A stretch of DNA of 45,570 nt, taken from contig PMOE01000072.1 of NCBI GenBank assembly GCA_003161575.1, forward strand, positions 1 through 45,570. Direction: 5' to 3'. The stretch comes from Acidimicrobiaceae bacterium. GTDB lineage: Bacteria; Actinomycetota; Acidimicrobiia; Acidimicrobiales; RAAP-2. Position numbers and translations under genes: made by a program. The number at the start of each line of letters is the position of its first letter. Within the stretch, counting starts at the first letter, position 1. Positions 36,246-44,668 of the stretch are shown one piece after another. Under the pieces are notes generated by a model. That model was not told where the DNA came from and searched no databases. It saw only the letters and a list, made by a program, of their open reading frames with translations.

Positions 36246-37780
36246 GAGGGGTGGTGTAGTACGGGCGGGGGGCCCTCGTCCAGCGGGCGTCCCGTCCCTT
36301 GCGCCTCCACGGGAGGATCCGAAGTCCGAGGAACCATCGCTTGGGCCGTCCCGAGCACCGCCCAGGTCCCGATGATCCACCAGGCACAGATGGCCGGGAA
36401 AAACGTCGTCCGGTGGACCGAGGTGTCGAGCCAAAAGCCCACGTTGCCAGGCCCGGTGATGTAGGTCCCCGCCACGAGGAATGCACCGAGAGCGAGCGCC
36501 GCCCACGCCCACCCATCGTTTCGAAGGCCGCTGGCCCGCCGGACCTGGCCCAGCGCTATCCCGCCCGCAATGGCGATGGGGACGGCGAAGGCCAACACGT
36601 GGAGATGGCCGGACATGGCTACAACCGTCTGATGGGTGCGCGAAACCAGGTCGCCCTGGCGGACACCGAAGACCGCCACGTTCTGAGATGCCCCGAGCAG
36701 GACCATGAGAAACGGCCACGCCCCCAGAGCCAGCACTCCGATCGCGCCGAAGCCGAGCGGGCGCCACGGGACTCCCGAGAGCTGGGCCCACTCGTGGTGC
36801 GCGAATCGGACAGTGATCAGCACGACAATGGCCACGGCGGTGGCGGTCCCCTCTTGCTTGGTCAATCCGGCCACCGAGAGCAATAGGACACCCACCCACA
36901 GGTCGCCCCGGCGGCCAGGAAGCACCAAGGCGAACCCGATCGCCCCGACGGCGGCAGCCGACCAGAGCAGGTCGGCGTACCCGTTCGTAGCAAAGGGACC
37001 CGCCACCCCGAAGGCCACCAGCACGAGGAGTCCAGCGACCACCACGCCCGCTACGTACGGAGCCTCGAGTCGACCTCTTCTCGGAGGCAGAGCCTGGTGG
37101 TCGGCATGGGCCGCGGCGACCCTTGAACCGCAGTGGCGGCCGACCTCGACCACCGCCCACGCCGCTATCGAGACGGCACACGCGTTGAGCAGTGCGATCA
37201 TGACGACGCCGAGGGTGTCGGACCGATTTCCAGTGATGAGCCAGGAAATGGCCACCGATCCCCCGATGAGCGGCGGGTAGGAAGCGTGGGCAAATGGTAT
37301 GGCCGGATTGCTCAGCGCGGCGAGAGCGGTCCGGTGCCCGTCGGTGAACCACACCGCATGGAGTAACCAGATCGTCCGTGCATCAAACCCGATGTGCGGG
37401 GCGCGCAGGGCCGACAACGAACCGACGACAGCCAGTGCGATCACGGCGGCCCCGACCATGCCGGCACCACGGTGAAACCGATTCGCCGACCCGGTCGGTC
37501 GGGCGCCACCGCTGGGCCGGACCCAAGGTCGGGACCCGGGGTACCGCGCCACAAAGACCGCCGCCGACAACCCGGCGACCAGGGCGATACCCAGGAACCA
37601 CAACAGGACCGATCCGCCGAGGGCCAGACACCCCGCGGCCGCGAGTGCCGCCATGATTGCCCCGGTCAGTGGGGCCAGGGGGATACTGACCAATCGCAGG
37701 CCCACCAGGACGAGCACCGGGAGGAGTCCGGCTGCGGCCAGCGCACACGACGCCACTGCGGCCGCCTCGGCCGTGCTCAC
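36242..37780 (-). CDS. Polytopic membrane protein, GT-C glycosyltransferase-like
   Basis: A 512-residue integral membrane protein with roughly 11-13 predicted helices. The first large extracytoplasmic loop carries the acidic stretch GFDARTIWLLHAVWFTDGH and ASYPPLIGGS, as in GT-C fold enzymes that use lipid-linked sugar donors, where an Asp in the first loop is catalytic. A TKQEG segment lies mid-protein. The C-terminus is a short polar, Pro-rich tail. Exact donor and acceptor are unknown. GTG at 37780 overlaps the upstream stop (GTGA), and its stop overlaps the MaoC ATG (ATGA), so it is in the middle of the operon. Confidence 0.72.
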   Translation of the reverse strand: MSTAEAAAVASCALAAAGLLPVLVLVGLRLVSIPLAPLTGAIMAALAAAGCLALGGSVLLWFLGIALVAGLSAAVFVARYPGSRPWVRPSGGARPTGSANRFHRGAGMVGAAVIALAVVGSLSALRAPHIGFDARTIWLLHAVWFTDGHRTALAALSNPAIPFAHASYPPLIGGSVAISWLITGNRSDTLGVVMIALLNACAVSIAAWAVVEVGRHCGSRVAAAHADHQALPPRRGRLEAPYVAGVVVAGLLVLVAFGVAGPFATNGYADLLWSAAAVGAIGFALVLPGRRGDLWVGVLLLSVAGLTKQEGTATAVAIVVLITVRFAHHEWAQLSGVPWRPLGFGAIGVLALGAWPFLMVLLGASQNVAVFGVRQGDLVSRTHQTVVAMSGHLHVLAFAVPIAIAGGIALGQVRRASGLRNDGWAWAALALGAFLVAGTYITGPGNVGFWLDTSVHRTTFFPAICAWWIIGTWAVLGTAQAMVPRTSDPPVEAQGTGRPLDEGPPPVLHHPS

Positions 37781-38271
37781 AGGGGCTGGGCTGGGGGAGG
37801 CCCCTGGCCGCTAAGGGACGCGCCGGTCCCCTGGCGCACGGTGCCGTTCGGATAATGGGCGACCACCGCGGAACCGAGACAGCCTCCCGGGCGCCGCTCG
37901 AGGGTGAGTACGGCGACGGCGATCCGACGGTCGGTTGTCAACACGTCGCGGGGGGCGACGACCTTCGAGAGCGTCGCCCACGAGCCCGGGTTCGCCGTCG
38001 ATACGTCGACCACCTTGCCCGGGCGCACCAGACTGGATGACTGAGTTGTCAGGCAGTCGTAGTACGCGATGTCGAGCCGAGCCGAAGATACCTGGCGGGC
38101 ACTGCCCAGACCTGCCGTGGCTCGACCACCGTGAACGGCGCCGATCACCAAACCCACCAACACAGTCAGGGTCACAGCAAGGCCAACCAGACGAACGGCC
38201 GGCGGGCGCGCCGGGAGATCGTGAGGTCCTGGCCGCTGATCGGTCCGGTCGATGCCCGGACCATCGGTCAC
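37777..38271 (-). CDS. Single-pass membrane or secreted protein, unknown
   Basis: A 164-residue protein with a Pro/Arg-rich cytoplasmic start, one membrane helix at about 27-47 (VRLVGLAVTLTVLVGLVIGAV), and an external domain of about 100 residues with two cysteines (AYYDCLT, RPGGCLG) that may pair. I do not recognise a family. The GTG start and TGA stop overlap both neighbours by 4 bases (GTGA), so expression is tied to the GT-C-like gene; an accessory role at the envelope is a guess. Confidence 0.65.
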   Translation of the reverse strand: MTDGPGIDRTDQRPGPHDLPARPPAVRLVGLAVTLTVLVGLVIGAVHGGRATAGLGSARQVSSARLDIAYYDCLTTQSSSLVRPGKVVDVSTANPGSWATLSKVVAPRDVLTTDRRIAVAVLTLERRPGGCLGSAVVAHYPNGTVRQGTGASLSGQGPPPAQPL

Positions 38272-38699
38272 GGCGCCGGTGGCCGGGGCCGAGTGGTGAA
38301 TCCGAGGGACGCGCCGGGCAGCGATTCGCCGTCAATTGTCAGCCGCCACGTGTAGCGCGTCGCCGGGGCCAGAGGAATGGGCCCGAAGTTGACGGCAAAC
38401 GCGACATCGATCGGCGAGCCCTCGGGGATGCCCGGTGGATGGGCCACCGTGAAGTCGCCCCGCACCTCGAGCGGCTGGGCCCCATCGGGTGTCTCGACGA
38501 GGACTGGTCGGCCGTCGGCGTCTTCCAAGAATAGCTCCCAGTGGTGCTCATGCTCGGCCTCATGCCAGTCGACGTCGACCTTCAAGGCGACCGCCGAGGG
38601 GACCGGGTCGGGGCCAATCAGCGACCATCCACCACCCAAGATGTAGAGCTTTCCGTCCGCCACCTGGGCGGCGTCACACAACAGCATGGTCACGTTCAC
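38268..38699 (-). CDS. DUF6941-like protein
   Basis: A 143-residue protein with the opening VNVTMLLCDAAQVADGKLYILGGGWS, which is the hallmark of a widespread actinobacterial family of unknown function (DUF6941, recalled from family pattern). It is predicted to be a small beta-rich domain (RYTWRLTIDGE near the end). GTG at 38699 is preferred over the ATG at 38750: TAGCCT ends 7 nt upstream and the conserved part starts right at this codon. It is the first gene of the overlapping operon DUF6941 - membrane protein - GT-C - MaoC - mutY. Confidence 0.78.
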   Translation of the reverse strand: MNVTMLLCDAAQVADGKLYILGGGWSLIGPDPVPSAVALKVDVDWHEAEHEHHWELFLEDADGRPVLVETPDGAQPLEVRGDFTVAHPPGIPEGSPIDVAFAVNFGPIPLAPATRYTWRLTIDGESLPGASLGFTTRPRPPAP

Positions 38700-38706
38700 C
38701 CGGCCG

Positions 38707-38712
38707 AGGCTA
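38707..38712 (-). promoter_or_regulatory. Candidate -10 box of the five-gene operon
   Basis: TAGCCT on the minus strand followed by 7 nt and GTG at 38699; no Shine-Dalgarno. As no other promoter is evident down to 34840, all five genes may depend on it. Confidence 0.5.
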
Positions 38713-38769
38713 CCGGGACCAGAAGGCCTCTCGTGAAAGGATGACGTCAATGCAAGGGCGCCGGATCTC

Positions 38770-40128
38770 GTGACCGAGCCCGATCAGCGAGTCGCGTGGT
38801 CGGGACGATCGTCGACCGCCGGCTCGAACCCAGGTCCGAGCCACCTGCGGGCGTGGGCCTCCCGTCGATCTGCACCGCTCGTGGCCACGGTCGCCACGCT
38901 GCTGATCGGCCTCGACTATGTCTTTTTGTGGGAGGGGTTGCCCCGAGGCCCCTTTGGCATCTGGCTTACTCCGAGCGACCTGTGGGGGACCTATCTGGCG
39001 TCCATCAGCCTCGTGCACGGCCATCTGACATCGGCCTACGCCGCCCTTCCCGGATCCCTGATCGTGATGGCACCCGCGGCTGCGCTGGGCAATGCGCTGC
39101 ACTTGGAGGTCGGCCCGAATTTCGCGGCGTTCGCCGCACCGAACGGTTGGCTGCTCGTGGGGCCCTACACGCTGGTCCTCGCCGCGATTCCCCTCTTCGC
39201 GGCCGACGCCATCGCTGAGCAACTTGGCTCGAGCCGGCGCACCCGCCTGGCGCTCGCGCTGCTAGAGGCAATCGTGCTGGCCAACGTCACCATCAAATGG
39301 GGTCACCCCGAAGACGCAATTTCGGGCGGCCTGATGCTGTTCGCGGCCCGTGACGTGGCCAACGGTCGCTGGCGGCGAGCTGGCTGGTTGCTCGGCGCGG
39401 CGATCGCCGTGCAACCGTTCGCCGTCCTCGCCCTTCCCGCCCTGATCACCGTGGCCGCGGTGACGCACCGCCGCCAGGCGGTCCCCCTGTTCGTGCGGTC
39501 TGTCGTACCAATCGCAGTGCTCTTGTTGCCGGCGCTCGTGTTCGACTGGCACGAAGCGACGCAGTGGATCATTCATCAACCCAATTTCCCGTATTTCAAC
39601 CACCTCACCCCGTGGACATCATTGGCCACCCGGATTCCTGGCCGTTTCGTCGCGGTCTCGGCCGGCCCAGGTCGCCTCATCGGTGTCGCGGTGGCAACGG
39701 CGCTATCAGTCGTTGTGTGCCGGCGACATGCCCAACGTCTTGAGGTGGTCCTGTGGGCCATCGAGGCCGCCTTCTTCCTCTGGCTGGCCGTCGAGTCGGT
39801 CATGGACAGCTACTACACCTGGCCGGTGCTCGCCCTCGGTCTGCTCCTTTGTGCACGGCGCAAACGCTGGCGGCTCGCCGCGGCCGGCGCGGTGGCGATC
39901 TTTGTGACGTGGTTCTCCAACGTCGCGTGGACTGGGATCTGGCCATGGTGGATCATCCTCATGGCTGGGTTGCTGGCCATGCTGGCACTGAGCTGGCCCG
40001 GAGCGAGCTCCTCGCCGTCTCCTGCAGACCCCTCGGCGGCGCAAGAACACCGACAGCCCGCGGAGCATCCCGACGTCGCCAGCCTCGAGGCTGTGGCCCA
40101 CGCAAAGGGCCAAGAGGTCGTCGGTTAA
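38770..40128 (+). CDS. Polytopic membrane protein, glycosyltransferase 87-like
   Basis: A 452-residue integral membrane protein with about 9-10 helices. The first external loop carries WLTPSDLWGTYLASISLVHGH, with an Asp in the position of GT-C enzymes, and later IKWGHPEDAISGG, the motif (WGHPED) seen in a set of actinobacterial proteins assigned to DUF2029/GT87-like mannosyltransferases. The C-terminus is a soluble polar tail rich in Ser/Pro/Ala. The GTG at 38770 lacks both a good Shine-Dalgarno and a TANNNT box, so the start is less certain. A frameshifted relic of a similar protein follows directly. Confidence 0.74.
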   Translation: MTEPDQRVAWSGRSSTAGSNPGPSHLRAWASRRSAPLVATVATLLIGLDYVFLWEGLPRGPFGIWLTPSDLWGTYLASISLVHGHLTSAYAALPGSLIVMAPAAALGNALHLEVGPNFAAFAAPNGWLLVGPYTLVLAAIPLFAADAIAEQLGSSRRTRLALALLEAIVLANVTIKWGHPEDAISGGLMLFAARDVANGRWRRAGWLLGAAIAVQPFAVLALPALITVAAVTHRRQAVPLFVRSVVPIAVLLLPALVFDWHEATQWIIHQPNFPYFNHLTPWTSLATRIPGRFVAVSAGPGRLIGVAVATALSVVVCRRHAQRLEVVLWAIEAAFFLWLAVESVMDSYYTWPVLALGLLLCARRKRWRLAAAGAVAIFVTWFSNVAWTGIWPWWIILMAGLLAMLALSWPGASSSPSPADPSAAQEHRQPAEHPDVASLEAVAHAKGQEVVG

Positions 40129-40228
40129 GGGTGAGCGGGTTGGCGGCATGGATCGGCGGGGCGCACCGCTCGCGGCGGACGACTGGCGCCCGCCGATCGT
40201 CGAGACGTCGGCGATCGGGGCGTAGGGC

Positions 40229-40472
40229 GGCCGGCATTGGTGGCGACCCGAAGGGCTCGTGTGGATGGTAGCGGCGTGTTTCGCCATCCGGGTGATCGTC
40301 GAGCCGGTGATAGTCGGCTACTACCTTTGGCCGATACTGGCGGCGGGGCTAGTTGCAAGTTCGGCCCGCGGCGGGGGCGTCTGTTGGCCGGTGGGGCGGC
40401 GGCGTCGTCGATCTGGTGGGCGGTGGAGCTCGTGTCCGGGGTGGTGGTGCTGGCCCTCGCCCGCCCCCGCCC
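40229..40472 (+). pseudogene. Frameshifted relic of a membrane protein related to the upstream gene
   Basis: One frame reads HWWRPEGLVWMVAACF and then VEPVIVGYYLWPILAAGLVASS, which lines up with VVLWAIEAAFFLWLAVESVMDSYYTWPVLALGLLL of the preceding gene. After a GGGGG run at about 40371-40376 the match moves to another frame, RGRLLAGGAAASSIWWAVELVSGVVVLALAR, corresponding to its KRWRLAAAGAVAIFVTWF region. No start and no N-terminal half are present. The relic is the C-terminal end of a GT87-like protein, or an active gene broken by a single-base sequencing error and truncated. The rest of 40129-40588 shows nothing recognisable. Confidence 0.62.
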
Positions 40473-40588
40473 GCGACCACGCCTCAATTGCCGAGCACGG
40501 CAACGGTAGTCCCGGCCGTGCCAGGATCGTCGGGTCATGGGGCTCTTCACGTTCGTCGGGCTATGAGCACGGCAGGAGGTAGTGCGCG

Positions 40589-41242
40589 ATGAGCGCCTTG
40601 AAGGGCCTGCGCGACGACGTGTATCGCCGCCCGCTCGCCACCGCCCTCGACCGGCTGGGGATCGAGTTGGGCTGGCGGTGTGTGGACGTGGGCGCCGGTG
40701 GGGGCGACGTCTCGGTGGCGCTGGCCGAAGTGGTCGGGCACACCGGTCGGGTCTACTCGGTCGACAGCGACCCCCTGGCGCGTGACGAGGCCGCCCGGGC
40801 GGCGGCAGCCCACAGCCAGGTGGTGGCCATCACCCAGGCCGGAGAGGACCTGAACCTCCCCGAACCCGTCGACCTCGCCTTTTGCCGCTTCTTGTTGCTC
40901 CACGTGGTGGATCCCTCAGCGGTGCTGGCCCGCATGGCCGCCGCCGTGCGGCCCGGCGGTTGGGTCGTGGCCCAAGAGCCGATCACTTCAGCCGGACGGG
41001 TGGGCGGGCTTCCCCTCTCGATGCCCGACGCCGCGCACCCCGACGTCGGGGCCCGGCTCCCGGCCCTCGTGCGCGAGGCTGGACTCGAGATCGTCGACGC
41101 CTGGGCCGAGGCGCAGGCCGGCGTCGGACCGGGACCGGTCAGCACCTATCTCGCCAGCCTGACCGGCGTCGACCCCGGCGACGACCCGGTGGTACTCCCG
41201 CCCCTAGTTACCGTGCTCGGGCGGAAAAAGCACGGGGACTAG
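40589..41242 (+). CDS. Class I SAM-dependent methyltransferase
   Basis: A 217-residue methyltransferase with the SAM-binding motif I CVDVGAGGGDVSVALAEVVG (about 31-50), the acidic motif II VYSVDSD, the substrate-edge CRFLLLHVVDPS, and LVREAGLEIVD. The target is unknown; the size and motifs resemble UbiE-like small-molecule methyltransferases. AGGAGG at 40574-40579 stands 9 nt before the ATG, one of the stronger Shine-Dalgarno sites here. The next gene starts 10 bp after the stop and may have its own promoter over the stop codon. Confidence 0.84.
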   Translation: MSALKGLRDDVYRRPLATALDRLGIELGWRCVDVGAGGGDVSVALAEVVGHTGRVYSVDSDPLARDEAARAAAAHSQVVAITQAGEDLNLPEPVDLAFCRFLLLHVVDPSAVLARMAAAVRPGGWVVAQEPITSAGRVGGLPLSMPDAAHPDVGARLPALVREAGLEIVDAWAEAQAGVGPGPVSTYLASLTGVDPGDDPVVLPPLVTVLGRKKHGD

Positions 41243-41245
41243 GGT
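41240..41245 (+). promoter_or_regulatory. Candidate -10 box of the methylsuccinyl-CoA dehydrogenase gene
   Basis: TAGGGT, formed in part by the TAG stop of the methyltransferase, ends 7 nt before the ATG at 41253. Confidence 0.45.
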
Positions 41246-41252
41246 CCCGTTC

Positions 41253-42860
41253 ATGACGCACTCCTCCCCCGATCTGGGCGCGGCAACCGCCGCCGTTGCC
41301 CTCGCCGAAGGTGCCCTCGATCAGGCGATCAGGAACCTCGGAGACACCGGTGGTATCGATGCCAACCAAGTGGTCGCCTACGACATCGCCCACGCCGCGG
41401 CGGCCACCGCGACCGCCAGGGCAACCCTCGACTACGGCGCGCACGGCGAGGTCGAGGCCCAGATCGCCTGTGCGTTTGTGGCCGACGCCCTCGGCGACCT
41501 GGTTGGCCGGCTCATCGGGCGAGAGACCCAATGGGGGATCGAGGCGGTGCAGCTGGCGCCCGCCGGCAAGTTCTTGAACACCTACCGGGCCCCGGACTTT
41601 TTGGCCGAACTCTGCGGCAAACAGGGGCCCCGGCATCTGGGCGAGGATTTCGAGCTGGTACGCGAGACCTTCCATCGCTTCGCTGAGGACAAGGTTCGTC
41701 CCCAGGCCGAGCACGTCCATCGCACCAACGCCGACATCCCCGAGGAGATCATCAGCGGGCTGGCCGAACTGGGCGGCTTCGGGCTGTCGGTCCCCGAGGC
41801 CTATGAGGGCTTCGCCACCGGAGGTGAGAGCGACTATCTCGGAATGGTGGTGGCCACTGAAGAACTCAGCTGGGGATCTCTCGGCATAGGCGGCTCCCTC
41901 ATCACCCGCCCCGAGATCCTGACCCGGGCCCTCGTGTACGGGGGCACCGAAGAGCAAAAACGCCGGTGGCTGCCGAAGTTGGCAAGCGCCGAAGTGCTCG
42001 CCGCCGTCGCCGTCACCGAACCGGACTTCGGCTCGGACGTGGCCGGCATCATGACGTCGGCGACGCGGGCCGCGGGCGGCTGGCGGATCAACGGGGTCAA
42101 GACCTGGTGCACTTTCGCCGCTCGGGCCGATGTGCTGATGCTGTTGGCCCGGACCGATCCCGACCGCTCCTTGGCCCACCGGGGCCTGTCGCTGTTCGTC
42201 GTCGAGAAGCCCGAGGGAGACGGCAGGGGGTTCGTCTTCACCCAAGACCCCGTGGAGGGGACCGGCGGTGAGCCCGGGCGTCTCGAGGGCCGGCCCATCG
42301 ACACCATTGGGTATCGGGGCATGCACAGCTACGAACTGGCCTTCGAGAACTGGTTCGTCCCCGACGCAAACCTGGTCGGTGGCGAGGAAGGAGTCGGGAA
42401 GGGGTTCTATCTCCAGATGCAGGGCTTCGAGAACGGTCGGCTCCAGACCGCGGCCCGGGCCCTCGGGGTAATGCAGGCGGCCTATGAGGCGGCCTACGAC
42501 TACGCCATGAACCGCAACGTCTTCGGCGCACCCATCCTCGACTACCAGCTCACCCGGGCCAAATTGACCAAGATGGCCGTCATCATCCAAGCCACTCGCC
42601 AGTTCAGCTACCAGGTGGCCCGATTGATGGCCAACGGCGAAGGCGCCCTCGAGGCCTCGATGGTGAAGGCCTACGTCTGCCGAGCCGCCGAGTGGGTGAC
42701 CCGCGAGGCCGTGCAGATCCACGGCGGCATGGGGTACGCCGAGGAGTACCCGGTGAGCCGCTACTTCGTCGACGCCCGCGTGCTTTCCATCTTCGAGGGT
42801 GCCGACGAGACCCTGGCGCTCAAGGTCATCGCCCGGCGGCTGCTCGAAAGCGCCGCCTGA
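41253..42860 (+). CDS. mcd: Probable (2S)-methylsuccinyl-CoA dehydrogenase
   Basis: A 535-residue acyl-CoA dehydrogenase. It has an extra helical N-terminal domain (about 1-115) and then the ACAD fold (125-530) with GIGGSLITRPEILTRALV, VAVTEPDFGSDVAG, KTWCTFAARADVLMLLARTDPD, GYRGMHSYELAFENWFVP, GKGFYLQMQGFENGRLQT and NVFGAPILDYQLT. The length, extra domain and these motifs match Mcd of the ethylmalonyl-CoA pathway, which oxidises (2S)-methylsuccinyl-CoA to mesaconyl-CoA. The malyl-CoA lyase gene lies convergent 4 bp away, a strong context cue. Ordinary long-chain ACADs lack the N-terminal domain, so a fatty-acid role is less likely. Confidence 0.85.
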   Translation: MTHSSPDLGAATAAVALAEGALDQAIRNLGDTGGIDANQVVAYDIAHAAAATATARATLDYGAHGEVEAQIACAFVADALGDLVGRLIGRETQWGIEAVQLAPAGKFLNTYRAPDFLAELCGKQGPRHLGEDFELVRETFHRFAEDKVRPQAEHVHRTNADIPEEIISGLAELGGFGLSVPEAYEGFATGGESDYLGMVVATEELSWGSLGIGGSLITRPEILTRALVYGGTEEQKRRWLPKLASAEVLAAVAVTEPDFGSDVAGIMTSATRAAGGWRINGVKTWCTFAARADVLMLLARTDPDRSLAHRGLSLFVVEKPEGDGRGFVFTQDPVEGTGGEPGRLEGRPIDTIGYRGMHSYELAFENWFVPDANLVGGEEGVGKGFYLQMQGFENGRLQTAARALGVMQAAYEAAYDYAMNRNVFGAPILDYQLTRAKLTKMAVIIQATRQFSYQVARLMANGEGALEASMVKAYVCRAAEWVTREAVQIHGGMGYAEEYPVSRYFVDARVLSIFEGADETLALKVIARRLLESAA

Positions 42861-42864
42861 CTTT

Positions 42865-43803
42865 TCACGTCGTGGAGCGGGTCAGCCCGGCGCGCTCGCC
42901 TCGCACCACGAACTTGGTCGCCATCTTGGAGCTGGCCTCGTCGATCATCTCGTCGCCGAACATGACCGCACCCTTGCGATCCTGCTCGGTCGCCTTCTGG
43001 TAAGCGTCAAGGATGTCCCAGGCCCGGTCGAACTGCTCTTGAGTGGGCGAGTAGACCTCGTTGAGGGTGGCCGCCTGGTCGGGTGTCAGCGCCCACTTGC
43101 CGTCGTAGCCGAGGACACGGGTGCGTTGGGAAAACTCGCGGAGCCCATCGAGGTCGCGCACGTAGAGATACGGACCGTCGATGACTTGGAGTCCGTTGGC
43201 CCGTCCGGCCATCAAGATCTTTGAGAAGACGTAATTGAAGTGGTCGCCGGGGTACTCGGGGATCGCCACCCCACCGGTGAGAACGGGCATCTCCATCGAC
43301 GCGGCAAAGTCGGCCGGCCCGAAGATGATTGTCTCGAGGCGGGGCGAGGCGGCGCAGATCTCCTCGACGTTGATCAGCCCACGGGTCGTCTCGATCTGCG
43401 CCTCGATGCCGGTGTGGCCAACTGGCAGCCCGCTGTTCTTCTCAACCTGGGTGAGCAGCAAGTCGAGAGCGATCACCTCGGCCGCTGACTGGACCTTGGG
43501 CAACATCACTTCGTCGAGACGCTCGCCGGCGTTGCCGACCACGTCGATGACGTCGCCGTAGGTCCACTCGGTGTCCCAGGCGTTGATACGCACACACAGC
43601 ACCCGGTCGTCCCAGCTGAGGTTCTTGATGGCGTCGACCACCTTGGCCCGGGCCGCCACCTTTTCGAGCGGGGCGACCGAGTCCTCGAGGTCGAGGAAGG
43701 TCATGTCGGCAGCCACGGTCGGGGCCTTGGCCAGGAATTTCTCGGTGGCGCCGGGGGTGGAAAGACAGGAGCGTCGGGGCAGCGAACGGGATCGATCGGA
43801 CAT
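42865..43803 (-). CDS. mcl1: L-malyl-CoA/beta-methylmalyl-CoA lyase, CitE family
   Basis: HpcH/HpaI aldolase family member of 312 residues. It begins RRSCLSTPGATEKFLAKAP, with DLEDSVAPLEK, VRINAWDT, EVMLPKVQSA, GIEAQIETTRGL (Mg-binding Glu) and IIFGPADFAASM (Mg-binding Asp). The family cleaves beta-methylmalyl-CoA to glyoxylate and propionyl-CoA, and malyl-CoA to glyoxylate and acetyl-CoA. The pairing with the Mcd-like gene supports an ethylmalonyl-CoA or related acetate assimilation pathway; a citrate lyase beta-like subunit is the alternative, but no CitD or CitF is present. ATG at 43803 has TACCAT six nt upstream. Confidence 0.87.
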   Translation of the reverse strand: MSDRSRSLPRRSCLSTPGATEKFLAKAPTVAADMTFLDLEDSVAPLEKVAARAKVVDAIKNLSWDDRVLCVRINAWDTEWTYGDVIDVVGNAGERLDEVMLPKVQSAAEVIALDLLLTQVEKNSGLPVGHTGIEAQIETTRGLINVEEICAASPRLETIIFGPADFAASMEMPVLTGGVAIPEYPGDHFNYVFSKILMAGRANGLQVIDGPYLYVRDLDGLREFSQRTRVLGYDGKWALTPDQAATLNEVYSPTQEQFDRAWDILDAYQKATEQDRKGAVMFGDEMIDEASSKMATKFVVRGERAGLTRSTT

Positions 43804-43809
43804 GGTCCG

Positions 43810-43815
43810 ATGGTA
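43810..43815 (-). promoter_or_regulatory. Candidate -10 box of mcl1
   Basis: TACCAT on the minus strand, then 6 nt and the ATG at 43803, identical in form to the box of the SDR gene at 5644-5649. Confidence 0.55.
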
Positions 43816-43867
43816 ACAAAGCCCGCCCGAGGCCCCATCGGGTGACGGGCCAAGCGCCAGGATCGGC

Positions 43868-44548
43868 TCAGCCGAGCTTCTCGTGGAAAAAGGTGGTCAC
43901 GGACTGCCAGAGCTTCGCCGATTCCTCGGGGTTGTACACCTCGGGTCGCGAGTCGTTGAAGAACGCGTGATCGGTGCCGGGGTGGATGATGATCTCGGCT
44001 TCTTTGCCGAGCGAACGGAGCTGCCCGCCCAGTGCCCGCGCCGCATCAGGCGTAAAGAAGTCGTCGCCCTCGGCGTAGTGACCCTCGAACGCGGCGGACA
44101 TCTTCGAGTAGTCGGGTTGCGCATCGGGCCACGGAATGATGCCATAGCACGCGACGACCGCCTTCACCGCGTCAGGCCGCTCGGTCGCCAGAACCAAGGC
44201 CAGTCCGCCGCCCATGCAAAACCCGATCACCCCCACCGCGTCAGAACCCGAACGGCGGCGAAGCTCATCGACCGCCCCGCTCATGTCCTTCGCGGCGCGA
44301 CCGAGCTCCATGGCCATCATCTCCTTGCCCGCTTCGTCGGGCTCAGAAACCGTCTTGCCCCGATACAGGTCGGGGGCCAGAGCGACGAAGCCCTCGCGGG
44401 CGAATCGGTCGCAGACGTCTTTTATGTGCTCGACCAACCCCCACCACTCCTGGATGACCACAATTCCAGGGCCCGCACCACCTTTTGGGGAGGCCAGATA
44501 GCCTTGTCCGCTTGTGCCGTTACTCGGAAATTCAATGATCTCGCCCAT
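43868..44548 (-). CDS. Dienelactone hydrolase family protein
   Basis: A 226-residue alpha/beta hydrolase with the Cys nucleophile elbow GFCMGG (C111), E34 in VIQEWWGL, D162/D163 in AEGDDFF and H194 in GTDHAFF: the Cys-Asp-His triad and glutamate switch of dienelactone hydrolase. It cleaves lactones such as dienelactone in the family, but many paralogues act on other esters, so the substrate is open. Cytoplasmic, no signal peptide. Single gene; TACTTT ends 8 nt before the ATG at 44548. Confidence 0.88.
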   Translation of the reverse strand: MGEIIEFPSNGTSGQGYLASPKGGAGPGIVVIQEWWGLVEHIKDVCDRFAREGFVALAPDLYRGKTVSEPDEAGKEMMAMELGRAAKDMSGAVDELRRRSGSDAVGVIGFCMGGGLALVLATERPDAVKAVVACYGIIPWPDAQPDYSKMSAAFEGHYAEGDDFFTPDAARALGGQLRSLGKEAEIIIHPGTDHAFFNDSRPEVYNPEESAKLWQSVTTFFHEKLG

Positions 44549-44651
44549 GGGTACTGAAAGTAGCCGCGGCCTGCGGTGTTTCGTAGGTGAATTTGGTCAC
44601 AAGGGCCTGCTGCGGGAGAATTATCATGAAGTGTGCCTCTGAACTGGACTT

Positions 44652-44668
44652 TCCTACCATCGGTAGGA
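44652..44668. promoter_or_regulatory. Inverted repeat upstream of the wall-hydrolase gene
   Basis: TCCTACC-ATC-GGTAGGA is a perfect 7-bp inverted repeat with a 3-bp spacer. It lies between a TATCAT box (44622-44627) and the coding start and may be an operator or a leader hairpin. No T run follows it, so it is not a typical terminator. Confidence 0.5.

Noticed and set aside
36246-37352. Fusion of the MaoC-like protein to an upstream 370-residue stretch
   Set aside because: The MaoC ATG overlaps the upstream stop, and the stretch is the wrong frame of the GT-C-like membrane protein.
40129-40228. Small gene upstream of the membrane-protein relic
   Set aside because: No start with a ribosome site or TANNNT box and no similarity to a protein family; the readable homology begins only at about 40229.
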